The position numbers and the translations under genes were made by a program. 64,000 nt of DNA from JACDHG01 sp963811585 (lineage in GTDB: Bacteria > Actinomycetota > Actinomycetes > Propionibacteriales > Nocardioidaceae). This document shows positions 18,426-27,146 of this stretch, piece after piece (positions within the stretch are counted from its first letter, which is position 1; every line of letters begins with the position of its first letter). The stretch lies in the NCBI GenBank assembly GCA_963811585.1, contig CAWERR010000008.1, forward strand, positions 62,001-126,000. Reading direction: 5' to 3'. Below the pieces are notes generated by a model, which saw only the letters and a list, made by a program, of their open reading frames with translations, was not told where the DNA came from and did no database searches.

Positions 18426-19562
18426 ATGCGATGTCCGCGCTGCGGGTTGGACAATCCGCCTGCCACGGCTCAATGCGCACGCTGTGGGCTCGCCCTGACC
18501 CCACCGCCTCCTGCGGGTCCGCATCAGCAGCCCCCTGCCGGAGCACCGTCCGGGCCAGGCTCGCAGCCGGTGCCGCCTCCACCCGGACGGCCGGATCAGC
18601 CCGGTCCGGGGGGCGCACGTCGCCACGCCGGTCCCTATGAACAACCCGGCCCTCGCCAACCAGGCCCGGGACAGCCAGGTCCTGGCCAAGCCGGTCCGGG
18701 CTATGCCGGTCCGGGCCAAACGGGCCCCTGGGGTCCTCAGGATCCACGCCAACCCGGGCAGGGGAGACCCGGCCCGCAGGGTCCAGCCGGCCCTCCCAGC
18801 CCGTCTCCCGGCCAGCCCGGCCGCCATGGCGCACCCCCGGCAGGTGATGACGACCAGACCACCGTGCTCCGCCGAAGGGGCGACCCGGCGCCGGGCCAGC
18901 AGGGCTACCCCGGACCAGGTCCTGGCTATCCCGCGACAGGCGGACCGACGTACGGCGGATCGCCCCAACGGCCGACCTATCAGGGCGGTCACGTGACGCC
19001 GAGCGCTGCGTGGCCCGTCACGACGCCCTCCGCAGTATCCGGCTCGGGGGCCGGGCTCGCTGCAATGATCACTCTCGCGGTCGGCGCCCTGCTCAGCCTC
19101 GCGTATGCCGTGTGGGCCTTCACCGCACGGCGCAGCGTCTTCGCGGACTTTGCCGATGGCAACCCGGTGTCCGCCGACGACGCCAAGTCGAGCGACACCA
19201 TGGACACCGTCTTCTTGATCGTGACGGGTGTGGTGGTGCTGGTGGCGATCGGGCTCTGGATCACCCGGTCGGTGGCCAAGCAGACCGACGGCGGTGGCCT
19301 CGATCTGGCGGGCATCGCACTCGCGGGGGTCGGCGTGCTCGTGGTGCTGGTGGGGTTGTTCCTCTCCGGAGGCATCACTGACGCCGATGGTCAAGCCGCG
19401 CAAGGCGACAAGGGCGTGACCGCGACCCTAGTGATTGGCGGCGGGTTCGTCCTGCTGTCTCTGGGGCTGCTGATCGGCACGTTCACGGTGCGTGGATCGA
19501 GGTCGACGCCCGCCCCTGCGCACGCCTACCAGCCGACTGGGCCGGGCTACCAGAACTGGTAG
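18426..19562 (+). CDS. zinc-ribbon, Pro/Gly-rich, multi-pass membrane protein
   Basis: A 378-aa protein. The N-terminal zinc ribbon has two CxxC knuckles (MRCPRCGLD and AQCARCGLA). A long Pro/Gly/Gln-rich low-complexity tract covers about residues 25-205, with GPGQPGPG-type repeats. Four membrane helices follow (AAMITLAVGALLSLAYAVWA; TVFLIVTGVVVLVAIGLWI; LAGIALAGVGVLVVLVGLFL; TLVIGGGFVLLSLGLLIGTF). The start ATG at 18426 places the zinc ribbon at the N-terminus. The disordered tract may help in condensate or envelope scaffolding. No specific function is recognised. Confidence 0.8.
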   Translation: MRCPRCGLDNPPATAQCARCGLALTPPPPAGPHQQPPAGAPSGPGSQPVPPPPGRPDQPGPGGARRHAGPYEQPGPRQPGPGQPGPGQAGPGYAGPGQTGPWGPQDPRQPGQGRPGPQGPAGPPSPSPGQPGRHGAPPAGDDDQTTVLRRRGDPAPGQQGYPGPGPGYPATGGPTYGGSPQRPTYQGGHVTPSAAWPVTTPSAVSGSGAGLAAMITLAVGALLSLAYAVWAFTARRSVFADFADGNPVSADDAKSSDTMDTVFLIVTGVVVLVAIGLWITRSVAKQTDGGGLDLAGIALAGVGVLVVLVGLFLSGGITDADGQAAQGDKGVTATLVIGGGFVLLSLGLLIGTFTVRGSRSTPAPAHAYQPTGPGYQNW

Positions 19563-19748
19563 CCACCGGGTCCATTCCTAGGTCGTCACACCGCCGCTGA
19601 GCTCGAATTGTGTGCGACGATCGACGTCGGCGCCGTCATCCGCGATGATCCGGGCGCCGCGTTGAGGCAGTTGAACGAGCGATGAACTAGCATCGGGGTG
19701 TCACCCAACGTGCTTGCAGAGTGACTGAGGGCACGTCACAGTGGGGGA

Positions 19749-20165
19749 GTGAGCGCCGCGGCCATGGATGATGACAACCAGTCCTGGTCCTGGATGCTGC
19801 CCTTTGTGCCTGCCTCGGCACGGATCGCCCGCACCCATGTCAGCGTCGTCCTGCGTCATTTCGGTATGTCCCAACAGACCATCGACGATGCCCGCATGGT
19901 GGCCAGCGAGCTCGTCGGCAATGCCCTGCGGCATGCGCGCCCGCTCCCGCAGGGCCAGCTGTTGCTGGGGCTGGAGATTGACGGGGAGTCGGTCCGGATC
20001 TTCGTCAACGACGGTGGGTCGGCGACCCTGCCGACGCTGATAAGTACGCCGCTGCTCTCCTTGGGAGGTCGTGGCCTGTCCATCGTGAGGACGCTCACCC
20101 GGGACTGGGGCGTCCAGGAGACCCGCAATGGCAACACGGTCTTCGGAGTCCTCGACCGGGCCTAG
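19749..20165 (+). CDS. HATPase_c protein of the RsbW/SpoIIAB anti-sigma type
   Basis: A 138-aa single-domain GHKL ATPase. The N box is DARMVASELVGNALRHARPL, the G1-like box is IFVNDGGS, and the G2 glycine motif is LGGRGLSIVRTLTRDWGV. Such proteins phosphorylate an anti-sigma antagonist or bind SigB/F-type sigma factors. The GTG at 19749 has GGGGGA just upstream; an ATG at 19764 is an alternative. It is an orphan here: no STAS antagonist or sigma gene is adjacent, and the nearest fitting sigma factor is at 7.7-8.6 kb. The SIIAB-like catalytic residues look preserved. Confidence 0.85.
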   Translation: MSAAAMDDDNQSWSWMLPFVPASARIARTHVSVVLRHFGMSQQTIDDARMVASELVGNALRHARPLPQGQLLLGLEIDGESVRIFVNDGGSATLPTLISTPLLSLGGRGLSIVRTLTRDWGVQETRNGNTVFGVLDRA

Positions 20166-20280
20166 CCCACTCGAGACCCCAGCGGCTGGCCGCCAGCAGC
20201 CGGCGTACGACCGGTGACCGTCACCGCATCCGGATGGGCAAGACTGGTCCCCGCACTCATGCCGCCGGACAGAGGAACCC

Positions 20281-21236
20281 ATGGCCAAGAAGTCACGGAG
20301 CGCCAAACACCACACCCGCAGCGCAGACGAGGTGGGCCCACGCCAGCCCTGCCCATGCGGCTCGGGTCGCCGCTACAAGGCATGTCACGGCGCCGCCGAT
20401 GCCGCGACGCCGTACGTCGTCCGGACGCTTCGAAGGGCTGCCCGGCGAGTGTGACTGGGTTGCGATGCGCGAGTTCGTGCCTGCTGCGCTCGCGCCGCTG
20501 ACGCTGCGCTCAGAGGCGTACGACGGCGACGCCTCCGGCCGTCGCGTGTCGGTCGGCCACCGTGCTGCCCGGAATCGCGCCTGCGCTAGTCCGCAAGAAC
20601 GGCGACATCTGGATCGCCGCGCAGGTGGCGCATCAGTCGGGAGACCCCAGCCGCGACTTCGCCGAGGCACTCCGCCTGGCTCTCGACGGCCAGCCCGGCG
20701 ACAGCGTCGTGATGTCGTCGCTGCCAGGCCCTGGTCCGCGCCTGCAAGACGTGGTCGAGCCAGACAGCGCCTTCGAGGTCGACCGTGCTCGACGGGTTAC
20801 GACTTCTGGTTCGAGGACACCGAAGACACCGACGGAACGGTGGCGGCCACCCTGGAGACGCTCAACGCTTCGATCGACCCGACGGTCCGGCTGGCCTCGG
20901 TCGACGCGGCGTACTGGGCGTCGGTCGGCACCAAGGAGCATCTGCGCTGGGTGATGCCGCACGACGAGGAAGCTGGTCTGACCGCGCTGGCCGGCTGCAC
21001 GCGGCGGGTGCGGACCAGCCTCGGCGCCGACACGCGGCTGGTCGGATCGTTTCGCGCGCACGGGCTGCTGGTGCCGGTCTGGGATCTGCCCGTAGGCACC
21101 GGTGCCGAGGCGCTGGAGGAGCCCGCCGGCGCATTCGCCGACCGGCTCGCGGACGCGCTGGCCGACGGAGCCGCTGACCGACAACGAACGCTCGGCTCGC
21201 AACGGGTTGGCCAACCGGCAGGTCACGATCCGGTAG
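20281..21236 (+). CDS. DUF5926-family protein with N-terminal SEC-C zinc motif; frame-shifted in this sequence
   Basis: The N-terminus MAKKSRSAKHH leads into a SEC-C motif (PCPCGSGRRYKACHGAA). This is followed across frames by GECDWVAMREFVPAALAPLT, LPGIAPALVRKNGDIWIAAQ, FAEALRLALDGQPGDSVVMS, DGYDFWFEDTEDTDGTVAAT, YWASVGTKEHLRWVMPHDEE and a C-terminal segment ending ANRQVTIR (stop TAG 21234-21236). This order is that of DUF5926, a well-conserved actinobacterial family of unknown role. SEC-C motifs bind zinc and ribosomal or SecA partners. Indels lie near 20430, 20550, 20790 and 21170. Confidence 0.8.
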
Positions 21237-21403
21237 CGGCTTCGCCCAGAGCCTGAGTTGGCGTTGGCCCGGACTGTTCGCCCGGATCTCGCCGATGTTC
21301 CGCTTGTATGTGCCGCGCATCTGGTTCTAAACTTCAACTAATACCCGGTCGTTGCTGTATCCCCCGTCAGTAACGGCCGGGTTCTCCAATTCTCCGACGG
21401 CGC

Positions 21404-22675
21404 TCAGCGCCCAGTCGGTAACGAGTGGTCGCGCGTCGCGTCCTTGGTCAGAGCGGGTCGCGCGTCGATCGGGCACGACATGCAGCGCGGCCCGCCGCGG
21501 CCGGAGCCGAGCTCCGAGCCTGCGATCGCGACGACGTCGATGCCGGCCTCGCGCAAGCCGCTCGTTGGTCTCGACGTTGCGCTCGTAGGCGACGGCGACC
21601 CGCGGCGCGATCGCCAGCGTGTTGTTGCCGTCGTCCCACTGCTCGCGCTCGGCGGTGACCGGGTCGAGGCCGGTGTCGATCTGGCGCAGGGTGTCGATCC
21701 CCATCGCCTTCGCGGCGGCGACCAGGAACGGCTCGGCGTGGAGCGACGTCGAGCTCGATCAGCGCCTCGTCGTCGTGCGGCTCGCGGCAGGTGACGGCAT
21801 GCGCCGACAGCGTGTCGGCGACGTTCGGGTACATCACGATCGCGTCGGCGTCGACCATCGTGCAGACGGTGTCGAGGTGCATGGTGGCGCGCTCCTGCGC
21901 GATCGGGACGGCCAGCACGGTGTGCGCCAGGTCGTCGGCGAAGGCGCGGCGGGCGAACCGCTCGACCCCGGCCGGCGTCGTACGCTCGCCGACGCCGACG
22001 GCGATGACGCCCGGACCCAGCAGCAGGACGTCGCCGCCCTCGAGGTGCTCGGCCTGCCAGCCGTGGACCCGCTCGACGCCCGCGAAGCGGGGGTGGAACT
22101 GGTAGATCAGCTCGGTCAGCTGCGTCTCGCGCGCGCGGGCCGGCATCGCCAGGCTGGTCACGGCCACCCGGTCGCGCAGCCAGACCGACGAGTCGCGGGT
22201 GAACAGCAGGTTGGGCAGCGGGTCGATCGAGGAAGTCGTCGTGGTGCGAGCAGGCTGGTGACGAGTCCGAAGCCGCCGCGCACCTCGTCGTTGCGCACGC
22301 CGGCGGTGATGGCGTCGGCGAGGTCCGTCGGCGACGAGCTCGTGCATCCAGCCTGGAGGTAGCCGCGCATCGTGTCGCCGAGCCGCAGGCTGCGCCGTGA
22401 CCTGGCCGATGGCCTGCTCGCGGGCTGCGCGGGCGGCTCGAGCGCCTCGACGAGCAGCTCGACGAGGTAGAGGACCTCGACGTCGCGGTCGCGCAGCGCC
22501 TGCGGCGAAGGCGTCGTGCTCGTCCTGGGCGCGGCCCACCCACGGGATGCCGTCGAACAGCAGGCTGTCGTTGTTGCGGGGGGTCAGCCGCTGCGAGCTC
22601 GGGACCCGGCCGGTGCAGCATCACCGTGCGAAGCCGGCCGACCTCGCTGTCGGCGCCGACGAGAGTCGCGGTCAT
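21404..22675 (-). CDS. arcA: arginine deiminase ArcA; frame-shifted in this sequence
   Basis: Hydrolyses arginine to citrulline and ammonia. The N-terminus GADSEVGRLRTVMLHRPGPE is typical. Further blocks across frames: LPNLLFTRDSSVWLRDRVAV, HLEGGDVLLLGPGVIAVGVG, ERATMHLDTVCTMVDADAIV (catalytic HxD), EREQWDDGNNTLAIAPRVAV, and the C-terminal Cys loop GSGRGGPRCMSCPI. The total of about 424 codons fits. The start ATG at 22675 overlaps the stop of the GDT1 gene in an ATGA. No arcB, arcC or arginine antiporter is adjacent, so it may act for acid or nitrogen stress. At least six indels are present. Confidence 0.87.
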   Translation of the reverse strand: MTATLVGADSEVGRLRTVMLHRPGPELAAADPPQQRQPAVRRHPVGGPRPGRARRLRRRRCATATSRSSTSSSCSSRRSSRPRSPRAGHRPGHGAACGSATRCAATSRLDARARRRRTSPTPSPPACATTRCAAASDSSPACSHHDDFLDRPAAQPAVHPRLVGLAARPGGRDQPGDAGPRARDAADRADLPVPPPLRGRRAGPRLAGRAPRGRRRPAAGSGRHRRRRRRAYDAGRGRAVRPPRLRRRPGAHRAGRPDRAGARHHAPRHRLHDGRRRRDRDVPERRRHAVGACRHLPRAARRRGADRARRRSTPSRSWSPPRRRWGSTPCARSTPASTRSPPSASSGTTATTRWRSRRGSPSPTSATSRPTSGLREAGIDVVAIAGSELGSGRGGPRCMSCPIDARPALTKDATRDHSLPTGR

Positions 22676-23344
22676 GCCTGGAGCGCTAGTGCATCGTGGC
22701 GCGAGGCGTTCGCCGCGACTACGGTCAGGCGGTGACTCAGCTGGACGACGCCGACGACGGCGAAGATCAGGCAGACGCTCGCCGGCGATGTAGTGCAGCA
22801 GCGACAGCTTCATGTAGCGCAGCAGCACCCGGCCGGCGAGGACCGCCAGCCCCGACACGGTGAGCAGGGCGAGCCCACGAGCCGAGGAAGACCGAGAGCG
22901 GCGAGCCGTACTTGGCCACCAGGTTGAGGGTCAGGATCTGGGAGAGGTCGCCCCACTCGGCGGCGAACAGCACGAGGAACGACGTGACGACCGCGTGCCA
23001 GCCGACCTGGTCCTGGTCGCCTTCGCGGCGAACTCCTCCTCCTGCTCCTTCTCCTCCGCGTCGGCCTTCGGCGCTGCCCGGAACAGGATGATGGCGCCGA
23101 TCAGGAACATCACCGTGCTGACGAGGTGGACGACCCAGTCGGGCAGGAACGACACGGCGTGCCCGGCAGCGACCGCCACCAGGCACTGGATCCCGAACGC
23201 GAGGCCGACGCCGATCCAGACCGCGAGCGGCCGGTAGCGGGTCGAGAGCACGAGCGCCGCGACGAACGTCTTGTCGGGGAGCTCGACCGGGAAGATCAGC
23301 GCGAAGCTGAGCAGAACGCAGATGCCAGTCCATGGAGCTCCCAA
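22672..23344 (-). CDS. GDT1/TMEM165-family cation exporter; frame-shifted in this sequence
   Basis: The two inverted family motifs are present: FPVELPDKTFVAALVLSTRY (first E-x-P-D-K-T) and FAAEWGDLSQILTLNL (second E-x-G-D). The membrane stretches include VGLAFGIQCLVAVAAGHAVS and LVSTVMFLIGAIILFRAAP, followed by a Glu/Lys-rich cytosolic loop. The family moves Mn2+ or Ca2+ out of the cytosol in exchange for protons. The start is either the TTG at 23344 or an ATG near 23335 in another frame. The stop TGA at 22672-22674 overlaps the arcA start. Indels lie near 23010, 22890 and 22780. Confidence 0.83.
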
Positions 23345-23374
23345 CGCTTGACGGCGATGCGGACCCGATCGAGT

Positions 23375-24611
23375 CTAGGTGCTACCGCTGATTCGTCCGA
23401 CGTGCTGAGCCGGTGCGCTGCCACGGCCGACGATCCAGGCGGCCGCCACGTGCGACTGGCGCGGCCGAGCACCGCCTTGACCGGCCAGCCGAGCGACCTT
23501 GGCAGCGGCGGCGACATCGTCGAACTCCGGCTGGACGTTGACGATCCGGCCCTCGGACACGGGCGACCTTGACCGCGATCTGCTGGCCCTCGACCTCGAC
23601 GTGCGTGAACTCGCGGTCGAGCGCGTGCTTGCCGACGTACGAGCTCACGCAGTCCGATCGCCGACGTCTCGGCGAAGATCACCTCGCGTACGTCGGTCGG
23701 CGCGCTCGCCGGCGAGCAGGACCGACAAGCGTGTGGGCCGGGCGGCCCTTCTTCATCAGGATCGGCGTCAGCCAGGCGTCGGACGCGCCGGCGTCGAGCA
23801 GGCGCTGCAGGATCCGGCGGCCACAGCCGAGGGTCGAGGTCGTCGACGTTGGTCTCGTAGACGCAGCGGCCTGCGCGCTGGCGTGGCTGCTCGTGCGGGG
23901 CGCCGACGAAGATGCGGACGACGTTGGGGTGGGTGGCGAAGTCCTGCGTGCCGCAGCTCCGGTGCCGACGTGGTCGACCAGCATCAGCGGCTGCGGGCCC
24001 CAGCTGGTCACCCAGTGCGCGAGCAGCGCGGCGCCGGTGGGCGTGCAGAGCTCGGCTGCAGCCGGGCCGGCGTACGTCGGGATGCCGCGAAGCAGCTCGA
24101 CGACTGCCGGGGGCGGGACGCTCAGCTGGCCGTGGGCGGTCGCGACGGTGCCCGAGCCGACCGCGACCGGGCTGCAGTGGACGCGTCGAGGCCGAGGCGC
24201 ACGAAGCCGGCGCAGACTCCGACGATGTCGGCGATCGCGTCGAGCGCACCGACCTCGTGGAAGTGCACCTCGTCGACGGCTGACGCCGTGGACGGCCGCC
24301 TCGGCGCGGCCGAGCCGGCTGAAGACCTCGATGCGCGTGCCGCTTGACGTCGGGCTGAGGCGGCGCGCGCTCGATCAGGCCGACGATGTCGCGAGCCCGC
24401 GGTGGCGTGGTGGACTCCGCGACCTCGACCTGGTGCGCGGTTGGCCCTCATCGAGCCGCGCTGCACGCGCTCGATGGCGCAGGCTCGTCGCTCGGGCGCC
24501 ACGGCCGCGATCGCGCGTCGGATGACGTCGCTCGTCGGCGCCGGCGTCGATCAGGGCGCCCAGCAGCATGTCGCCGCTCGCGCCGGAGCCGGCGTCGATC
24601 CAGCCGATCAT
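23375..24611 (-). CDS. larC: nickel insertion protein LarC (pyridinium-thioester nickel pincer cofactor); frame-shifted in this sequence
   Basis: LarC loads nickel into the pincer cofactor of lactate racemase-type enzymes, using CTP. Visible parts: the N-terminus IGWIDAGSGASGDMLLGALI, DEVHFHEVGALDAIADIVGV, then AELCTPTGAALLAH, RCVYETNVDDLDPRLWP, and C-terminal EGRIVNVQPEFDDVAAAAKV. The ATG at 24611 overlaps the larB stop (ATGA), so the two are coupled. The span is about 412 codons, normal for LarC. At least six indels occur. The original LarC in Lactobacillus needs a programmed frameshift between its two parts, but the shifts here are spread throughout and look like errors. No larE is in the window. 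Confidence 0.83.
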
Positions 24612-25354
24612 GCGGTCCGATCGGGTCTGCTCGGTCTCGCGGTGCGGCGTTGCGGGCGACGCGGGCGGCGAACACGCCGGCCCCGAAGCCGTTGTCGATG
24701 TTGACGACGATGACTCCCGGCGCGCAGGAGTTCAGCATCGCAAGAAGCGCCGCGAACCCGCCGAAGGATGCGCCGTAGCCGACGTGGTGGGCACGGCGAC
24801 GAGGGGGACCCCGGTCAGTCCGCCGACGACCGAGGGCAGCGCGCCCTCCATCCCGGCCACCACGATGAGGCAGTCGGCGTCGGCGAGCCGTCGCGGACGC
24901 CGAGCACGCGGTGCAGCCCGGCCACGCCGACGTCGTTGATCAGCTCGAGACGCGGCGCCGAAGACGCGCGCGGTCGATGGCCGCCTCGCGGGCGACCGGG
25001 CGTCCGACGTGCCGGCCGAGACGATGGTGACGCGGCCGCGCGGGCTGGGCAGCGGGCCGAGGGTGGCGGCGCCGGCCGATCTCGTCGAGATCGGCGTCGG
25101 GCAGCTCGGTCGCGGACAGCGTCGAGCGCCTCGGTCGGAGAGCCGGGTGGCGAGCACGGCCCGGTCGGGGTGGGCGGCGTGGAGGCCTGGTCAGCAGCTC
25201 GACGACGTGGTCGGGTGACTTGCCGGCGCCGTACACGACCTCGGGGTCGCCGGTGCGGTGCGCCCGGTCGACGTCGAGGCGGGCGTAGCCGAGGTCGAGG
25301 GCCTGGTCGAGCGATCCGTGGCGGCCGGCGTCCAGATCCGGAGAATTCGGTCAC
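24608..25354 (-). CDS. larB: nickel pincer cofactor biosynthesis carboxylase LarB; frame-shifted in this sequence
   Basis: LarB carboxylates and hydrolyses nicotinic acid adenine dinucleotide, the first pincer-cofactor step, and is related to PurE. Visible blocks: VVYGAGKSPDHVVELLT, GRVTIVSAGTSDA, ELINDVGVAGLHRVLG, LADADCLIVVAGMEGALPSV, VGGLTGVPLVAVPTTSA, and LLAMLNSCAPGVIVVNIDNG with FGAGVFAARVAR at the C-terminus. The stop TGA (24608-24610) overlaps the larC ATG. The start is probably a GTG near 25354. Indels occur near 25280, 25130, 24990, 24890 and 24780. It is divergent from pheA. Confidence 0.83.
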
Positions 25355-25392
25355 GGTGGCTGAATCTAGCGCTCACTAGGCGCTGGCGGTCC

Positions 25393-26332
25393 ATGCCTGG
25401 AGTGCCGCCTGCCCGTTACGCCTACCTCGGCCCCGAGGGGACCTTCACCGAGGCGGCGCTGCGGTCGACTGCCCGCCGCGGCCAAGGCCGAGCTGCAGCC
25501 GTGCGGCTCGGTGGTCGCTGCGCTCGACGCGGTCCGGGGCGGCGAGGCCGACGGTGCCGTGGTCCCGATCGAGAACTCGGTCGAGGGCGCGGTGCCGGTG
25601 ACGCTGGACGCGTTGTTCACCGGCGACCCGCTGATGATCACCCGGGAGATGCGGGTCGACGTGCAGTTCTCGCTGCTGGCCAAGCACGGGACGAAGGCCG
25701 AGGACATCCGCCGGGTCGCGCACCCACCCGCACGCCGAGGCGCAGACCCGGCGCTGGGTGGCGACCCACCTGCCTGACGCCGAAGTCGTGCTGGAGGCGT
25801 CGACGGCGCACGCCGCGGCGATGGTGGCGGTGCCGGACTCGCCGTACGACGCGGCGATCTCGGCCCCGATCGCCGCCGACACCTACCGGCTCGCGACACT
25901 GGCGACGCGGGATCGCCGACCGGGCCGGTGCGGTGACGCGCTTCGTGCTCGTGTCGCGGCCCGGGCACGCCGGCGCCGCCGACCGGGGCCGACAAGACCT
26001 CGCTGGTGGTGTTCATCCACGACAACCACCCAGGCGCGCTGCTCGAGCTGCTGGAGCAGTTCGCGACCCGGGGCATCGACCTGACCTGGATCCAGTCGCG
26101 GCCGACCGGCTCGGCGCTCGGCAAGTACTGCTTCGCCATCGACGCCGAAGGCCACGTCGACGACGCCCGGGTCGGTGAGGCGCTGATGGGGCTGCGTCGT
26201 ACCTCCGACGAGGTCCGCTTCCTCGGCTCCTACCCGCGTGCCGACGGCGTCGTCTCCCAGGTCACCGACGGCACGTCGGACTCCGACTTCGCCGACGCCT
26301 CCGCCTGGCTTCGGCGCCTCCGCACCCCCTAA
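25393..26332 (+). CDS. pheA: prephenate dehydratase PheA; frame-shifted in this sequence
   Basis: Converts prephenate to phenylpyruvate for phenylalanine synthesis. The N-terminus ARYAYLGPEGTFTEAALRST is the family signature. Next come DGAVVPIENSVEGAVPVTLD, VQFSLLAKHGTKAEDIRRVA, SPYDAAISAPIAADTYRLAT and VTRFVLVSRP. A C-terminal ACT domain binds phenylalanine (TSLVVFIHDNHPGALLELLE, then IDLTWIQSRPTGSALGKYCF). Length is about 313 codons, as usual. At least five indels lie between 25470 and 25990; the ACT half is intact. The stop TAA at 26330 is followed by the 22-bp repeat array. Confidence 0.88.
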
Positions 26333-26358
26333 CGCCGAACCGTCAAGTAATTGCGCCC

Positions 26359-26443
26359 GACCCGTCAGTTAGTTGCGTTGACCCGTCACCTTTGGTCCGT
26401 TGACCCGGCGGTTTTGGTCTATTGACCCGTCAGTTTCGGCGGG
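26359..26443 (-). repeat. degenerate array of 22-bp units (array 1, opposite orientation to array 2)
   Basis: Four units begin with GACCCG at 26359, 26380, 26402 and 26424 (spacing 21, 22, 22). The second unit (26380-26401) is the exact reverse complement of the unit that makes up array 2 at 27054-27141. The array fills most of the convergent gap between pheA and the DUF4446 gene. Confidence 0.9.
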
Positions 26444-26471
26444 CGAACGGTCAGGCGCACACGTCCGGTCC

Positions 26472-26931
26472 TCAACTGCCTGAGCGCGCAAAACTGATCG
26501 CTTCTTCTTCCTCGGGAGACAGCTGCTGGTTGGCGGTCCAGGACGTCACGTTCTTGGCGTAGGTGCGGGCGTCGCTGCGGCCGTGGATCGACGTCAGTAC
26601 GACGCCGTCGCCACCATCATCGAGCAGCGCCATCGACCACGACAGGTGACCGCCCATGTCGCCGAACGCGTCATACCGCACCACGGCGAGGTGGCGCAGC
26701 GAGGTTGCGACATCAGCTCGAAGCCCTGGATCTCGGCCGTGACCTCGTCGGAGGACAGCGGCGAGGACCTGCTCCGCAACCGAGGCCCGGTGGGGCGCTT
26801 GACCGATTTGCGGGGGCTCGGTCGTCCGCGCCGGGCACGGCGAAGGGCAGCGATTGCGACGATCAGCGCCAGCAGGCGACGGCGAGCGCGGCGAGGGCCA
26901 GCCAGCTGAGCGTCGTCCGGTCCCAAGGCAC
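26472..26931 (-). CDS. DUF4446-family protein; frame-shifted in this sequence
   Basis: The diagnostic C-terminal half is intact: RHLAVVRYDAFGDMGGHLSW, SMALLDDGGDGVVLTSIHGR, SDARTYAKNV, LSPEEEEAISFARSGS. The N-terminus should hold one membrane helix (ALIVAIAALRRARRGR is visible after a shift). The likely start is the GTG at 26931, giving about 153 codons. DUF4446 is a conserved Gram-positive family of unknown function, usually with a membrane anchor and a coiled coil. The gene is boxed in on both sides by 22-bp repeat arrays. Confidence 0.8.
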
Positions 26932-27053
26932 GCGACGAGCCTAACTCCGCCACCCGAGCCCGCCTGCGTATGACCCACCTGCGACACCGCCCGTACTTCG
27001 GGCGTCACTCCAGGGTGCGAACCTCGGAGTCCGAACGCCGGGGCCGATTGATC

Positions 27054-27141
27054 AACGGACCAAAGGTGACGGGTCAACGGACCAAAGGTGACGGGTCAAC
27101 GGACCAAAGGTGACGGGTCAACGGACCAAAGGTGACGGGTC
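27054..27141 (+). repeat. four identical tandem 22-bp units (array 2)
   Basis: Units start at 27054, 27076, 27098 and 27120. Each begins AACGGACCAAAGG and ends GACGGGTC, without a mismatch between copies; a fifth unit begins (AACGG) and then meets the PAP2/DagK stop codon at 27147. The same 22-mer occurs inverted in array 1. The spacing equals about two DNA turns. Confidence 0.95.
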
Positions 27142-27146
27142 AACGG

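Noticed and set aside
23375..24611. Programmed ribosomal frameshift in larC as in lactobacilli
   Set aside because: The frame is broken at several places, the same as all neighbouring genes, so error is the simpler cause.
26359..27141. CRISPR-like appearance of the 22-bp arrays
   Set aside because: Units are directly adjacent without spacers and no cas gene is near.
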